From Noviherbaspirillum humi (lineage in GTDB: Bacteria; Pseudomonadota; Gammaproteobacteria; Burkholderiales; Burkholderiaceae_D): a DNA stretch of 64,000 bases. The notes beneath the pieces were generated by a model. It did no database searches. It saw nothing but the letters and a program-made list of their open reading frames with translations, and had not been told where the DNA came from. Every line of letters starts with the position of its first letter. Positions within the stretch are counted from its first letter, which is position 1. Shown here one piece after another: positions 45,937 through 54,139 of the stretch. A program made the position numbers and the translations under genes. Where the stretch lies: NCBI RefSeq assembly GCF_900188095.1, contig NZ_FZOT01000001.1, positions 434,001 through 498,000 on the forward strand, in the 5' to 3' direction.

Positions 45937-46364
45937 CTCCTGGCCGCCCGCTTCAGCAGCCGCATCAACCCGCCCAGCAGCGGCAGCTTTTCGTACAGCT
46001 CTTCCGCCGCATCCCAGTAATCGCGGTGGAAGGCCAGCCGGCCGTCGGCGGCGAAGCGGAGATGGGTGGCGCCGCGTATGCATTGTTCGGCGCTGGAGAA
46101 GCGCTTCATCCGGAACAGGAAGTCCCAGGTGAGGAAAGCCTCATCGCCCTGCGCGATGGCGCTGCGCACGACGAAGCGCGGTGCCTGCACCTGCACGAAC
46201 ATGTGGGAGAAAATGCGGCGGATCTCATCCAGCCCGCGCACGTCGTTGAACGGATCCTTGAAGTACGCGTCGGGCGTGTAGATGTCGCCGAGAAGATCCA
46301 CGGACTGCGGCGTGATGGTTTCGAAGAAGCGCACGACGCGCTTCAGATCGGCTTCATGCGTCAT
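45933..46364 (-). CDS. NTF2-like (SnoaL-type) family protein
   Basis: 143 residues from the ATG at 46364. Cone-shaped NTF2 fold: LKRVVRFFETITPQSVDLL, IYTPDAYFKDPFNDVRGLDEIRRIF, FLTWDFLFRMKRF and THLRFAADGRLAFHRDYWDAAEELYE. It may be an isomerase, a cyclase or merely a binder; the substrate is unknown. It is the last gene of the eight-gene minus-strand operon, with its ATG overlapping the SDR stop by 4 bp. Confidence 0.85.
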   Translation of the reverse strand: MTHEADLKRVVRFFETITPQSVDLLGDIYTPDAYFKDPFNDVRGLDEIRRIFSHMFVQVQAPRFVVRSAIAQGDEAFLTWDFLFRMKRFSSAEQCIRGATHLRFAADGRLAFHRDYWDAAEELYEKLPLLGGLMRLLKRAARS

Positions 46365-47128
46365 AGCCCGGTCACCTTGTGTATCAGCCAGAAGTAAGCC
46401 CGGTAGGGCAGCAGCCGCGCCAGCCTCAGCCAGTTGGTGAAGCGGCGCGGAAAGTGGATATGGAATCGCCCGGCCTCGATGCCGCGCAGCAGTGCGTCGG
46501 CAGCGTCGGCCGGCGTCATCAGGGCCGGCATGGGGAAATCGTTTTTCGCCGTCAGCGGCGTGTCGACAAAGCCGGGATTGATCAGATAAACACTGATGCC
46601 GCGCGGCGCGAGATCGAGATAGAGCGATTCGGCAAGGTTGATCAGCGCCGCCTTGGTTGGACCGTACACCAGCGCCCGCGGCAGGCCGCTGTAGCCTGCC
46701 ACCGAGGACACGATGCCGATGCCGCCCGTGCCCTGCCGCAGCAGCACCGGCAGGATCGCATCGAGGCAATGCAGCACGCCGCCGAGATTGAGGTCCACCA
46801 GCCGTTTCGCCGCCGCCAGATCGAAACTGTCGGCGCGCATGTCCACATAGCCGCCGGCCACCACCAGCGTCAGATCGATGCCTTGCCATTCGGCCAGCAG
46901 GGCATCGCGCGCTGCCAGCACCGTGGCATGGTCGGTTATGTCCAGCGGCAGCGCCATTGCCTGTGCATCCAGAGCAGCCAGCGCCTGCAGCGCCGGTGCG
47001 CTGCGGGCGGAAACCGCCACCCGCGCGCCGGCCTGCATCAGCCGGCGCGCGGTGTCGGCGCCGATGCCGCTGGAGGCGCCAATGATCCACACCCGCCGGC
47101 CGCGCCAGCTGCCGATGCGGGGATTCAT
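46361..47128 (-). CDS. Short-chain dehydrogenase/reductase
   Basis: 255 residues from the ATG at 47128. Rossmann motif VWIIGASSGIGADTAR (about 13-28). The NNAG-equivalent is altered to VVAGGY. The catalytic Ser lies in IVSSVAGYSGLP and the YxxxK in VYGPTKAAL, with PGFVDTPLT after it. The C-terminal FPRRFTNWLRLARLLPYRAYFWLI helix resembles membrane-associated SDRs acting on lipids. It overlaps both neighbours by 4 bp. Confidence 0.9.
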   Translation of the reverse strand: MNPRIGSWRGRRVWIIGASSGIGADTARRLMQAGARVAVSARSAPALQALAALDAQAMALPLDITDHATVLAARDALLAEWQGIDLTLVVAGGYVDMRADSFDLAAAKRLVDLNLGGVLHCLDAILPVLLRQGTGGIGIVSSVAGYSGLPRALVYGPTKAALINLAESLYLDLAPRGISVYLINPGFVDTPLTAKNDFPMPALMTPADAADALLRGIEAGRFHIHFPRRFTNWLRLARLLPYRAYFWLIHKVTGL

Positions 47129-47667
47129 GGCCGCTTGCGGAACGACAGCGTGACTTCGCCGAGCCGGAAGCCGAACTTGCTCATCACCGCCCGGTTCAGC
47201 ATCACGCGGTCGTCCATCAGGAACATCCAGTCCTCGAAGTCGACCTGATAAGTCTTGCCATCCACCGGCAGCGCCATGGTGTAGCGCCAGCGCAGCGCAT
47301 TGCCGGCGACGATACCGGTGGCTTCGCCGACGATGTCGTCCGCCGTGCCGACGAAGCGGTCCGGCGCTACTTTCCTCAGGGTCCACACGCGGCGCTGCTT
47401 GCTGCCGTCGGCATAGGTGAAATCCTCGTCCAGGGTGCCGGTGTCGCCTTTCCATGCGCAAGTCATGACCACGGTGAAGCGCTTCACGACTTCGCCGGAA
47501 CGGTTCTGGAACATGCCCCAGGCATCGATCGTGCCATTGAAATATTGCTGCAGGTCGAGCGCCGGCTTCTCGGCGGCGTAGCGGGATGGCTCTAGGGTGG
47601 CGGCGCAGCCGCCCAGCGAGAGAGCGGCAAGCAGGGCGGCGATGGTGAATAGGGTTCGCTTCAGCAT
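47125..47667 (-). CDS. DUF3833 family lipoprotein
   Basis: 180 residues. The lipobox LSLGGC (Cys about 21) follows a hydrophobic signal. The lipocalin-like DUF3833 body contains LDLQQYFNGTIDAWGMFQNRSGEV, DEDFTYADGS, LRWRYTMALPVDG and WMFLMDDRVMLNRAVMSKFGF. It is predicted to be an outer- or inner-membrane lipoprotein carrying a hydrophobic ligand. It belongs to the FAD-oxidoreductase/CFA-like operon and overlaps the SDR gene by 4 bp (47125-47128). Confidence 0.9.
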   Translation of the reverse strand: MLKRTLFTIAALLAALSLGGCAATLEPSRYAAEKPALDLQQYFNGTIDAWGMFQNRSGEVVKRFTVVMTCAWKGDTGTLDEDFTYADGSKQRRVWTLRKVAPDRFVGTADDIVGEATGIVAGNALRWRYTMALPVDGKTYQVDFEDWMFLMDDRVMLNRAVMSKFGFRLGEVTLSFRKRP

Positions 47668-47692
47668 GATGCAGGATCCTTTTCCGATCGGT

Positions 47693-48919
47693 TCACAAAT
47701 GACGCAGGGGCGCCCGCCACAGCAGCAGCGCCGCCAGCAATTTCAGCAGGCATGGCAGCACCGCATAGGCGACGGCCAGCGGCGCGGTATCGGCGCCCGG
47801 CGTGCCGGGCGTGTAGCCCAGCCGTTCCAGCAGGGGCAGGACGATGCCGGCGGCGAGCGCGAGATTCAGCTTGCCGGCCCAGTTCCAGAGGCCGAAGTAA
47901 GCGCCCTCCCGGTTGCCGCCGCCGTGCCGGATCACCGCGGCCAGCAATGCCGGTGGCAGCACCAGGTCGGCGCCGAGCGCGATGCCGGACAGCAGGCAGA
48001 TGGTGCCGAAAGGCAGCGCATCGCCCGGCGCCAGCCGGTAGCTCCAGATGAAGCTCAGCAGCGCCAGCAGCATGGCGCCCAGCCAGGGCCTGGCCTCGCC
48101 GTGCCGCCGCGCCAGCGCGCTCCAGGCCGGCATCGAGGCAGCGGCGGCGAGGAAATAAACGAGCAGGAGCCCGTTCGAGCTTTCGCCGAGCCGGAGGCGG
48201 TCGCCGGCGAAAAACAGGAACAGCGTGGCCGGAATGGCCGCCGCGATGCCATTGACCATGAATACCGCGAACAGCCAGCGGAATTGGCGGTTGGCGAAAG
48301 GCGCCATCAGCGATGCATCGGTGGTGGCGGCCCATGCTGCGGCAGGGCGCTGCGCATGCCGCAGCAGCAGCCAGGCACTGGCAACCAGGGTGAGGGCGAA
48401 CGCCAGCGACAGCCAGACCGTCGATGCGCTGCCGAGCAGGCCGGCGCCGAGCAGCACGCCGGCCAGGCCGCAACCCTCCCTGGCCGCCGTCACGCGGGAG
48501 CGCTGCCCTGGCGCCTGGGTCAGCGCGGCGCCCCAGCTTTGGTGGGCGATGCTGGCCATGCTGAAACCCGCATGGCACAGCAGCAGCGCCGCGGCGAGCC
48601 AGGCCAGGGGCAGGGAGTGCGCGATGGCCGGCGGATGGAACAGGGCGACGAACCCCGCGCCCAGCGGCGGCAGCGCCAGCAGCACGAAACGGGCATGGCC
48701 CCCCGGCGCACGGTCGAGCCAGCGGCCGAGCAGCGGATCGCTGAAGGCATCCAGCAGGCGCGTCGCCAGCAGCGCCAGGCCGACTGCGCCGAGCGGCATG
48801 CCGAAGCGCTGCGCATAGAGCTGGGGAACATGGATGTAGATGGGCAGGGCGACCAGGGCCAGCGGCAGGCCGAAGGCGCCATAGGCAAAGAGATGGAAGC
48901 GCGCCGGATGCGCCGTCAT
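47693..48919 (-). CDS. MFS transporter (GPH/MelB-like)
   Basis: 408 residues from the ATG at 48919, with about 12 hydrophobic helices. The first loop has RLLDAFSDPLLGRWLDRAPGGHARFVLLA, the sugar:cation-symporter/GPH-type D-x5-G motif. These MFS members recur in light- or singlet-oxygen-related clusters; the cargo is unknown and a lipid or lipid precursor is a guess. The ATG overlaps the stop of the chalcone-isomerase-like gene by 4 bp. The 25-bp gap to DUF3833 is the only break in this half of the operon. Confidence 0.87.
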   Translation of the reverse strand: MTAHPARFHLFAYGAFGLPLALVALPIYIHVPQLYAQRFGMPLGAVGLALLATRLLDAFSDPLLGRWLDRAPGGHARFVLLALPPLGAGFVALFHPPAIAHSLPLAWLAAALLLCHAGFSMASIAHQSWGAALTQAPGQRSRVTAAREGCGLAGVLLGAGLLGSASTVWLSLAFALTLVASAWLLLRHAQRPAAAWAATTDASLMAPFANRQFRWLFAVFMVNGIAAAIPATLFLFFAGDRLRLGESSNGLLLVYFLAAAASMPAWSALARRHGEARPWLGAMLLALLSFIWSYRLAPGDALPFGTICLLSGIALGADLVLPPALLAAVIRHGGGNREGAYFGLWNWAGKLNLALAAGIVLPLLERLGYTPGTPGADTAPLAVAYAVLPCLLKLLAALLLWRAPLRHL

Positions 48920-49479
48920 TCTGACCGGGCCTCGCCGAGCAACGCGGTGCGCAGCGCCGGCGCGCTGGTCCTCGGATCCAGCCAGATCGCAAAGAAGGCG
49001 TCGGCGAAGCGGGCATCGCGAATCTCGCCCAGCGGCTCGCCGTCGCGGTAGAAGCGTGCGCCTTCGCCCGGAAGAAATACGCCTGTCAGGCGGGTGCCGT
49101 TCCCGACGTCGGGAAACAATCGCTTCATTGCCTCCAGCCATTGCGCATGCTGGGCCGGCGAGCCGATCTCCAGTTTCCGGATCTGGTCGAGGCTGGCTTC
49201 GGCGATGCGTTCGCCCTTGAGCGCACGCGCATAGCGCAGCTCCAGCGCGAATTTCGCGGCGGCCGGCGCCTGTTTGCGGTAACCGGCCGGGCCCAACCAC
49301 AGCCGTGCGTCGTAAAGCCTGATGCCGAGCCAGCGGAATTCGCCCTGGCCTGACAGGCGGGCATCGGCGATCTCCGCCGCGACATGCGGCGGCGCAGCCT
49401 GCGCCGCCGCCAGCAGCGGAAGGCAGCACAGCAGCAGGCAGCAGAACCGATGCCGCAGCAGGCCGGCACTCATGGTCAT
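48916..49479 (-). CDS. Chalcone isomerase-like exported protein
   Basis: 187 residues from the ATG at 49479 (MTMSAGLL). A signal peptide (LLLCCLPLLAAAQAAP) precedes a chalcone-isomerase-like domain: GEFRWLGIRLYDARLWLG, KFALELRYARALKGERIAEASLDQIRKLE and GVFLPGEGARFYRDGEPLGEI. Bacterial members lack the plant activity, and many such folds bind fatty acids. It sits directly after the methyltransferase gene, overlapping it by 4 bp (49476-49479). Confidence 0.85.
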   Translation of the reverse strand: MTMSAGLLRHRFCCLLLCCLPLLAAAQAAPPHVAAEIADARLSGQGEFRWLGIRLYDARLWLGPAGYRKQAPAAAKFALELRYARALKGERIAEASLDQIRKLEIGSPAQHAQWLEAMKRLFPDVGNGTRLTGVFLPGEGARFYRDGEPLGEIRDARFADAFFAIWLDPRTSAPALRTALLGEARSE

Positions 49480-50690
49480 GCCTTGCGCAGGGTGAACTGC
49501 GCCACGTCGATGCTGCCGGCGCGGAAGCCGGCTTCGCAATAAGCGAGGTAAAACTCCCAGGTGCGCAGGAAGCGCTCGTCGAAGCCCTGGGCACGCACCT
49601 GCGGCAGCTGGCGGTTGAAGGCATGGCGCCACTCGGCCAGCGTGCGGGCGTAGTCGAGGCCGAAGGCAAACTCGTCCACCGTCTCCAGGCCATGCCGCGC
49701 CGCCGCCGCCCGGAACGCCGAAGGCGAGGGCAGCATGCCGCCCGGGAAGATGTATTGCTGGATGAAGTCGGTGCCCTTGCGGTAGCGCTCGAACAGCGGA
49801 TCGGCGATGACGATGGTCTGGATGCAGGCGCGGCCGCCGCTTTTCAGGTTGCGCGCCACGCAGTCGAAGTAGCTCGGCCAGTAGGCTTCGCCGACGGCCT
49901 CGAACATCTCGATGGAAGCGATGGCGTCGAAGCTGCCATGGGTGTCGCGGTAATCCTGCAGCAGCAGGTCGGCGCGTTCATGCACGCCGGCCTTAGCGAG
50001 GCGTTCGCGGGCGTACTGCAGCTGCTCGGTGGACAGGGTGAGCCCGGTGACGCGGGCCTGGGCCTGGCGCGCGGCGACTTCGGCGAAGCCGCCCCAGCCA
50101 CAGCCGATCTCCAGGATGCTGGCGCCCGGCGCGACCTGCAGCTGATCGAGGATGCGGCGGTATTTCGCTTCCTGGGCCTGCTGCAGGTCGCCTACCCGGC
50201 CGTTATCGAAAAAGGCGCTGGAGTAGGTCATGCTCGGGTCCAGCCACAGCTGATAGAAATCGTTGCCGATGTCGTAATGGGCGTGGATGTTGCGCCGGCT
50301 GCCGGCGCGGCTGTTGCGGTTGAAGAGGTGGCGCAGCCGGTACAGCAGGCTGCCCCACCAGCTGCCGTAGATCATGGCGTCGAGCTCGGCCCGGTTGCGG
50401 GTCAGCAGTTCCAGCAGCGCGGGCAGGTTGTCGGTGCTCCACTGGCCATCGATGAAGCCTTCGGCGAAGCCGATGTCCCCGGACTTCAGCGCCGCATCGA
50501 ACACATCCCAGTCATGGATGCGCAGCGTGACCGGATGCACGCCTTCGCCCAGCACGTCGCTGCTGCCGTCGGGCAGTTCCAGGCGCAGCGCGCCCTCCTT
50601 AAGGCGCGCCAGGAGTGCGAGGGCGAAGCCGGCCGTCGCCGGGATGGCTTGCTTGCGGGAGTGGTCGAGCGCAATCGAGCGAGTATTCAT
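49476..50690 (-). CDS. Cyclopropane-fatty-acyl-phospholipid synthase-like SAM methyltransferase
   Basis: 404 residues. The N-terminal CFA lipid-binding part (about 1-105) contains FIDGQWSTDNLPALLELL. The methyltransferase domain has NIHAHYDIGNDFYQLWLDPSMTYS, the SAM loop ILEIGCGWGGFAEVAA (about 192-207), SIEMFEAVGEAYWPSYF, and IFPGGMLPS with a helical tail. It acts on unsaturated acyl chains in the membrane. In this neighbourhood it could be the UfaM-like methylase of furan fatty acid synthesis rather than a true cyclopropane synthase; sequence reading cannot separate these. Confidence 0.92.
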   Translation of the reverse strand: MNTRSIALDHSRKQAIPATAGFALALLARLKEGALRLELPDGSSDVLGEGVHPVTLRIHDWDVFDAALKSGDIGFAEGFIDGQWSTDNLPALLELLTRNRAELDAMIYGSWWGSLLYRLRHLFNRNSRAGSRRNIHAHYDIGNDFYQLWLDPSMTYSSAFFDNGRVGDLQQAQEAKYRRILDQLQVAPGASILEIGCGWGGFAEVAARQAQARVTGLTLSTEQLQYARERLAKAGVHERADLLLQDYRDTHGSFDAIASIEMFEAVGEAYWPSYFDCVARNLKSGGRACIQTIVIADPLFERYRKGTDFIQQYIFPGGMLPSPSAFRAAAARHGLETVDEFAFGLDYARTLAEWRHAFNRQLPQVRAQGFDERFLRTWEFYLAYCEAGFRAGSIDVAQFTLRKA

Positions 50691-50699
50691 CTTGGTGGT

Positions 50700-51488
50700 C
50701 TAGCGGCTGAGTGAATGGGAGGGCGGCAGGGGCTTGCGGAAAAAGGGCACGCGCTTGGCCCACAGGCGCAGGGCCTGCCAGTGAATGCGGGCGACGACGC
50801 CGAGCGTCATCAGCGGGAAGCGGAAGAAGGCGTTCAGCACGGCTGCATCGGTCGCCGCCAGCGCATGGCCGCTGATGATGGTCTCGATCAGCGGGCCGTG
50901 TTCATCATCGTGGTCGATGCGGGCCAGGACCTGCAGCTGCTGCGCGCCGTCGCGCTCGCGCAGCGCCTGCATGAAGCGGAAGCGGTAGCCGCCAGCGACG
51001 GCGCAAAAGGGCGAGACATGGAACACCTTGCGCGAGGCCAGCTCCACGCCGTAGCGCATTGCGCCGCCGGCATCGAGCAGGTAGCAATGGCGTTCGCCGA
51101 AGGTGTTGTTGACTTCGCAGACGATGGCGCGCAGCGCGCCGTCGGCGCGGTGGCAGAACCAGAACGACACCGGGTTGAACACATAGCCGAGCACCCGCGG
51201 AAAAGTCTGCAGCCAGATCTCTCCATCGGCGTCATGGATGCCCTGCGCCTGCAGCAGGCCGTCGATCCAGGCCAGCAGCGGCTGGCGGCCGTCGCCGTGG
51301 TCGGCATCGTGGAAGGACAGCAGCCCGAAGCGGTTGCGCTTGATGTGGCCGCGGCCGAAATCGCGCTGGCCGAGCGCGCGCAGCGGCAGCCGCAGGAAGT
51401 AGACGCCGTACTCGAAGGCGTTCACCGCCGGCCGCAGGCGCTTGTGCCGGACCTTCCCGAGGCAGAGCTGAATGCCGCAATCGGACAT
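50700..51488 (-). CDS. DUF1365 family protein
   Basis: 262 residues. The family hallmarks are GKVRHKRLRPAVNAFEYGVYFLRLPL, LLSFHDADHGDG, WLQTFPRVLGYVFNPVSFWFCH, VCEVNNTFGERHCYLL and KVFHVSPFC. The biochemical function is unknown. It is nearly always encoded beside an FAD-dependent oxidoreductase and a CFA-like methyltransferase, exactly as here (10-bp gaps on both sides), and is thus likely part of fatty-acid modification. Confidence 0.93.
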   Translation of the reverse strand: MSDCGIQLCLGKVRHKRLRPAVNAFEYGVYFLRLPLRALGQRDFGRGHIKRNRFGLLSFHDADHGDGRQPLLAWIDGLLQAQGIHDADGEIWLQTFPRVLGYVFNPVSFWFCHRADGALRAIVCEVNNTFGERHCYLLDAGGAMRYGVELASRKVFHVSPFCAVAGGYRFRFMQALRERDGAQQLQVLARIDHDDEHGPLIETIISGHALAATDAAVLNAFFRFPLMTLGVVARIHWQALRLWAKRVPFFRKPLPPSHSLSR

Positions 51489-51498
51489 GGAGCCTGCC

Positions 51499-52803
51499 TC
51501 AGGCGGCGACCGGCGCCGCTGCCACGGCCAGGCCGCGCTCGGCGATGGCTTGCGCCGCCAGCAGTCCGGACTTCAATCCATCCTCGTGGAAGCCGTAGCC
51601 GGTCCAGGCGCCGGCGAACCACGTGCTGCGATGGCCCTGGATCAGCATCAGGCGACGCTGCGCTTCCACCGCCGCCGCGTCGAACACCGGATGCGCATAG
51701 TCGAATTCGCCCAGCACCGTGCCCGGCGCCGGTTCGCGAATCGGATTCAGGGAAACGATCACCGGCGTCTCGAAGGGCAGCGGCTGCAGCTTGTTGATCA
51801 GGTAATGCACGCAGACGCGCGGCTCGCGTCCGTTTTCGCTTTCGTAGTTCCAGGCGGACCAGGCCTTGCGCCGCTGTGGCAGGCAGTTGGCGTCGGTATG
51901 CAGCACCGCCCGGTTCGGCTGGTAGCCGATGGCCGACAGCACCTGGCGCTCGGCGCGGCTGGCATCCTGCAGCAGGCGCAGCGCCTGGTCGCTGTGGGTG
52001 GCGAGCAGCACATGGTCATAGGTCTGGATGCCATCGGCGGTCTCGATGCGGATGGATGCCGCCGCACCATGGCCCTCGCGGGTGATCGCGCGCACCGGGC
52101 AGTTCAGGCGCTTGTCGTGGATGCCGGCCAGGAGCTTGTCGACGTAATGCCGGGCGCCGCCGGTGACGGTGTGCCACTGCGGACGGTCGTTGACCTGCAG
52201 CAGGCCGTGGTTGTGGCAGAAGCGCACGAAAGTGGCGAGCGGGAAGGCGAGCATCTGCTCGGTCGGGCAGGACCAGATGCAGCCGGCCATCGGCAGCAGA
52301 TACCAGTCGCGGAATGCGTCGCCGTAGCGGTGGCGGCGCAGGAAATCGCCGAGCGTGATGTCGCCATCGAGCCTCCCATCGGTGGCCAATTGCGTCGTCT
52401 GTCGGTTGAAGCGCAGGATGTCGCGCAGCATCCGCAGGAAGGCCGGCCGCAGCAGGTTGGCGCGCTGGGCGAACACGGTGTCGAGATTGCTGCCGGCCCA
52501 CTCCAGCCAGCGCGGCGCAGCACCGCCGAGGGGCAGCTTGACGGAGAACGACATGTCGGTGGCAGAGGTGGCGATGCCAAGCTCATCGAACAGCCGTACC
52601 AGGTTGGGATAGGTGCGATGGTTGAACACCAGAAAGCCGGTATCCACGCCATGCGTCTTGCCGTCCAGCGTGACATCGACGGTATGCGTATGGCCGCCGA
52701 AATAGTCATTGGCTTCCAGCAGCGTCACCGCATGTCCGGCCTGGCTCAGCCGGTACGCGCCGGAAAGTCCGGAAATGCCCGATCCCACGACGGCGATTTT
52801 CAT
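51499..52803 (-). CDS. FAD-dependent amine-oxidase-like oxidoreductase
   Basis: 434 residues from the ATG at 52803 (MKIAVVGSG). FAD-binding dinucleotide fold VVGSGISGLSGAYRL (about 5-19) with EANDYFGGHTHTV. The C-terminal FAD closure motif is STWFAGAWTGYGFHEDGLKSG. It is predicted to desaturate or isomerise a fatty-acyl chain, as proposed for relatives paired with DUF1365 and CFA-like enzymes. It is the first gene of the operon, with two repeated palindromic boxes upstream. Confidence 0.92.
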   Translation of the reverse strand: MKIAVVGSGISGLSGAYRLSQAGHAVTLLEANDYFGGHTHTVDVTLDGKTHGVDTGFLVFNHRTYPNLVRLFDELGIATSATDMSFSVKLPLGGAAPRWLEWAGSNLDTVFAQRANLLRPAFLRMLRDILRFNRQTTQLATDGRLDGDITLGDFLRRHRYGDAFRDWYLLPMAGCIWSCPTEQMLAFPLATFVRFCHNHGLLQVNDRPQWHTVTGGARHYVDKLLAGIHDKRLNCPVRAITREGHGAAASIRIETADGIQTYDHVLLATHSDQALRLLQDASRAERQVLSAIGYQPNRAVLHTDANCLPQRRKAWSAWNYESENGREPRVCVHYLINKLQPLPFETPVIVSLNPIREPAPGTVLGEFDYAHPVFDAAAVEAQRRLMLIQGHRSTWFAGAWTGYGFHEDGLKSGLLAAQAIAERGLAVAAAPVAA

Positions 52804-52866
52804 GAAGGCTCCCGTTTTTGCCATGCCCGCTGCGGCGAACGCAGCATCAGCTCGATTGGCATAGCG

Positions 52867-52955
52867 TTGTCTCTATTTTGTACAAGACAAAAAGCTAAAT
52901 TCGCTCATTGTTTCAGTGAGGTACCTATAATGTCCTTATTTTGACTAGGACAAAA
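52867..52955 (-). promoter_or_regulatory. Two repeated palindromic boxes upstream of the FAD/DUF1365/CFA operon
   Basis: Box 1, 52867-52892, contains ttgtct-N12-agacaa and a central tgtaca. Box 2, 52930-52955, contains tgtcct-N10-aggaca. Their right halves attttgtacaagacaaaa and attttgactaggacaaaa agree at 14 of 18 positions, offset by exactly 63 bp (about six helical turns). On the minus strand each has TTGTC[T/C] as a possible -35 with an 18-19-bp spacer to CTATG/TATAGG, the long spacer typical of MerR-controlled promoters. LitR/CarH-type B12 photoreceptors are candidates, but none is encoded in the window. Confidence 0.6.
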
Positions 52956-53066
52956 CTGAACGGATATTGCATCTGGTATGGCCGGATGTCAATGCCTCAG
53001 CGAAACAAATGATGAAAACCACCGATAAGGTGCAGGAGGGGAGGCGGGACTACGGATTTCTTTACC

Positions 53067-53111
53067 GGGGACGAAACGCGGCGGAAAACTGAAGGTCCAA
53101 TCTTCGTCCCC
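53067..53111. other. Inverted repeat in leader of ferritin-like gene
   Basis: ggggacgaa (53067-53075) pairs with ttcgtcccc (53103-53111) over 9 bp with a 27-nt loop. A -10-like TAAAAT (53183-53188) lies downstream of it, close to the gene at 53225. The rest of 52956-53224 shows no gene. The element may be an operator region or the terminus of a short transcript. Confidence 0.35.
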
Positions 53112-53224
53112 CGAAAAACAGGAAGCCAAGGCGGCTCGCTCCGCGCTTGGAATCGGTTGGGACGGTTCCAGCCTTTTCTTGGTAAAATCAAACACTTAAC
53201 CCACTTATTTTTCTGAAGGCACAC

Positions 53225-54079
53225 ATGCTGTACCCGGAACTATTCAAGTCGCTCGAGCAAGTTCGCTGGAGCATGGAAAAGGACATCCCCTGGGATCAGT
53301 TCGATCCGTCCAAGCTCACCGACGAGCAAGCCAAGACCATCAAGATGAACGCCATCACCGAATGGGCTGCCTTGCCGGCGACGGAAATGTTCCTGCGGGA
53401 CAATCGCGGCGACAGCGATTTCTCCGCCTTCATGTCGGTCTGGTTCTTCGAAGAGCAGAAGCATTCGCTGGTGCTGATGGAGTACCTGCGCCGCTTCCGG
53501 CCGGATCTCGTGCCGACCGAGGAAGAACTGCACAACGTGCGCTTCGAATTCGACCCGGCGCCGCCGCTGGAAACCCTGATGCTGCATTTCTGCGGCGAGG
53601 TCCGGCTGAACCACTGGTACCGCTGCGCCGCCGACTGGCATACCGAGCCGGTCATCAAGCAGATCTACAGGATCATCAGCCAGGACGAGGCGCGCCATGG
53701 CGGCGCCTACCTGCGCTACATGAAGAAGGCGCTGAATGAGGCCGGCGACACCGCCCGCGCCGCCTTCGCCAAGATCGGCGTGCTGATGGCGTCCGCCCGT
53801 CGCACCGAGAAGCCGCTGCATCCCACCAATTTGCACGTCAACCAGGCGCTGTTCCCGAACGACACCGTGCAGAGCCGCCTGCCCGACCCGAACTGGCTGG
53901 AGCGCTGGCTGGACGGCCAGATCAACTTCAATCTCGATTGGGAAAAGAAGGTGGTCGACCGCATCCTGCACAACCTGTCGCTGCTGTTCGACCGCACCTT
54001 CGAATCGGTCCAGGACCTGAACCGCTACCGCAAGGAAGTCACCGGCCGCCTCGCCGGCGGCGACCTGCAGTCGGCCTGA
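53225..54079 (+). CDS. Ferritin-like di-iron protein (acyl-ACP desaturase-like fold)
   Basis: 284 residues. Carboxylate-bridged di-iron ligands can be read as E46 or E54, E77-x2-H80 (EEQKH), E125 (FCGEVRLNH) and E155-x2-H158 (DEARH), the pattern of acyl-ACP desaturases and related four-helix-bundle oxidases. It lacks a signal peptide. NCBI-type annotation would be 'ferritin'. An oxidase or desaturase role fits the ligand set better than iron storage. It is divergent from the fatty-acid-modifying operon, which makes a lipid role worth testing. It ends in an intrinsic terminator. Confidence 0.8.
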   Translation: MLYPELFKSLEQVRWSMEKDIPWDQFDPSKLTDEQAKTIKMNAITEWAALPATEMFLRDNRGDSDFSAFMSVWFFEEQKHSLVLMEYLRRFRPDLVPTEEELHNVRFEFDPAPPLETLMLHFCGEVRLNHWYRCAADWHTEPVIKQIYRIISQDEARHGGAYLRYMKKALNEAGDTARAAFAKIGVLMASARRTEKPLHPTNLHVNQALFPNDTVQSRLPDPNWLERWLDGQINFNLDWEKKVVDRILHNLSLLFDRTFESVQDLNRYRKEVTGRLAGGDLQSA

Positions 54080-54110
54080 TTGCCGCCTGAACGCTTCCAT
54101 GTAACAAGAA

Positions 54111-54139
54111 AAGCCGCAGCCTAGCGCTGCGGCTTTTTC
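54111..54139 (+). terminator. Intrinsic terminator after ferritin-like gene
   Basis: A 10-bp perfect stem aagccgcagc/gctgcggctt (54111-54120, 54126-54135), a 5-nt loop and a T5 run. It ends one base before the first possible rfaE2 ATG at 54140, so the rfaE2 transcript must begin within, or read through, this element. Confidence 0.93.

Noticed and set aside
52997-53224. 75-codon minus-strand ORF in the intergenic region before the ferritin-like gene
   Set aside because: No SD, no domain, and biased Arg/Pro/Phe composition. It overlaps the likely promoter.
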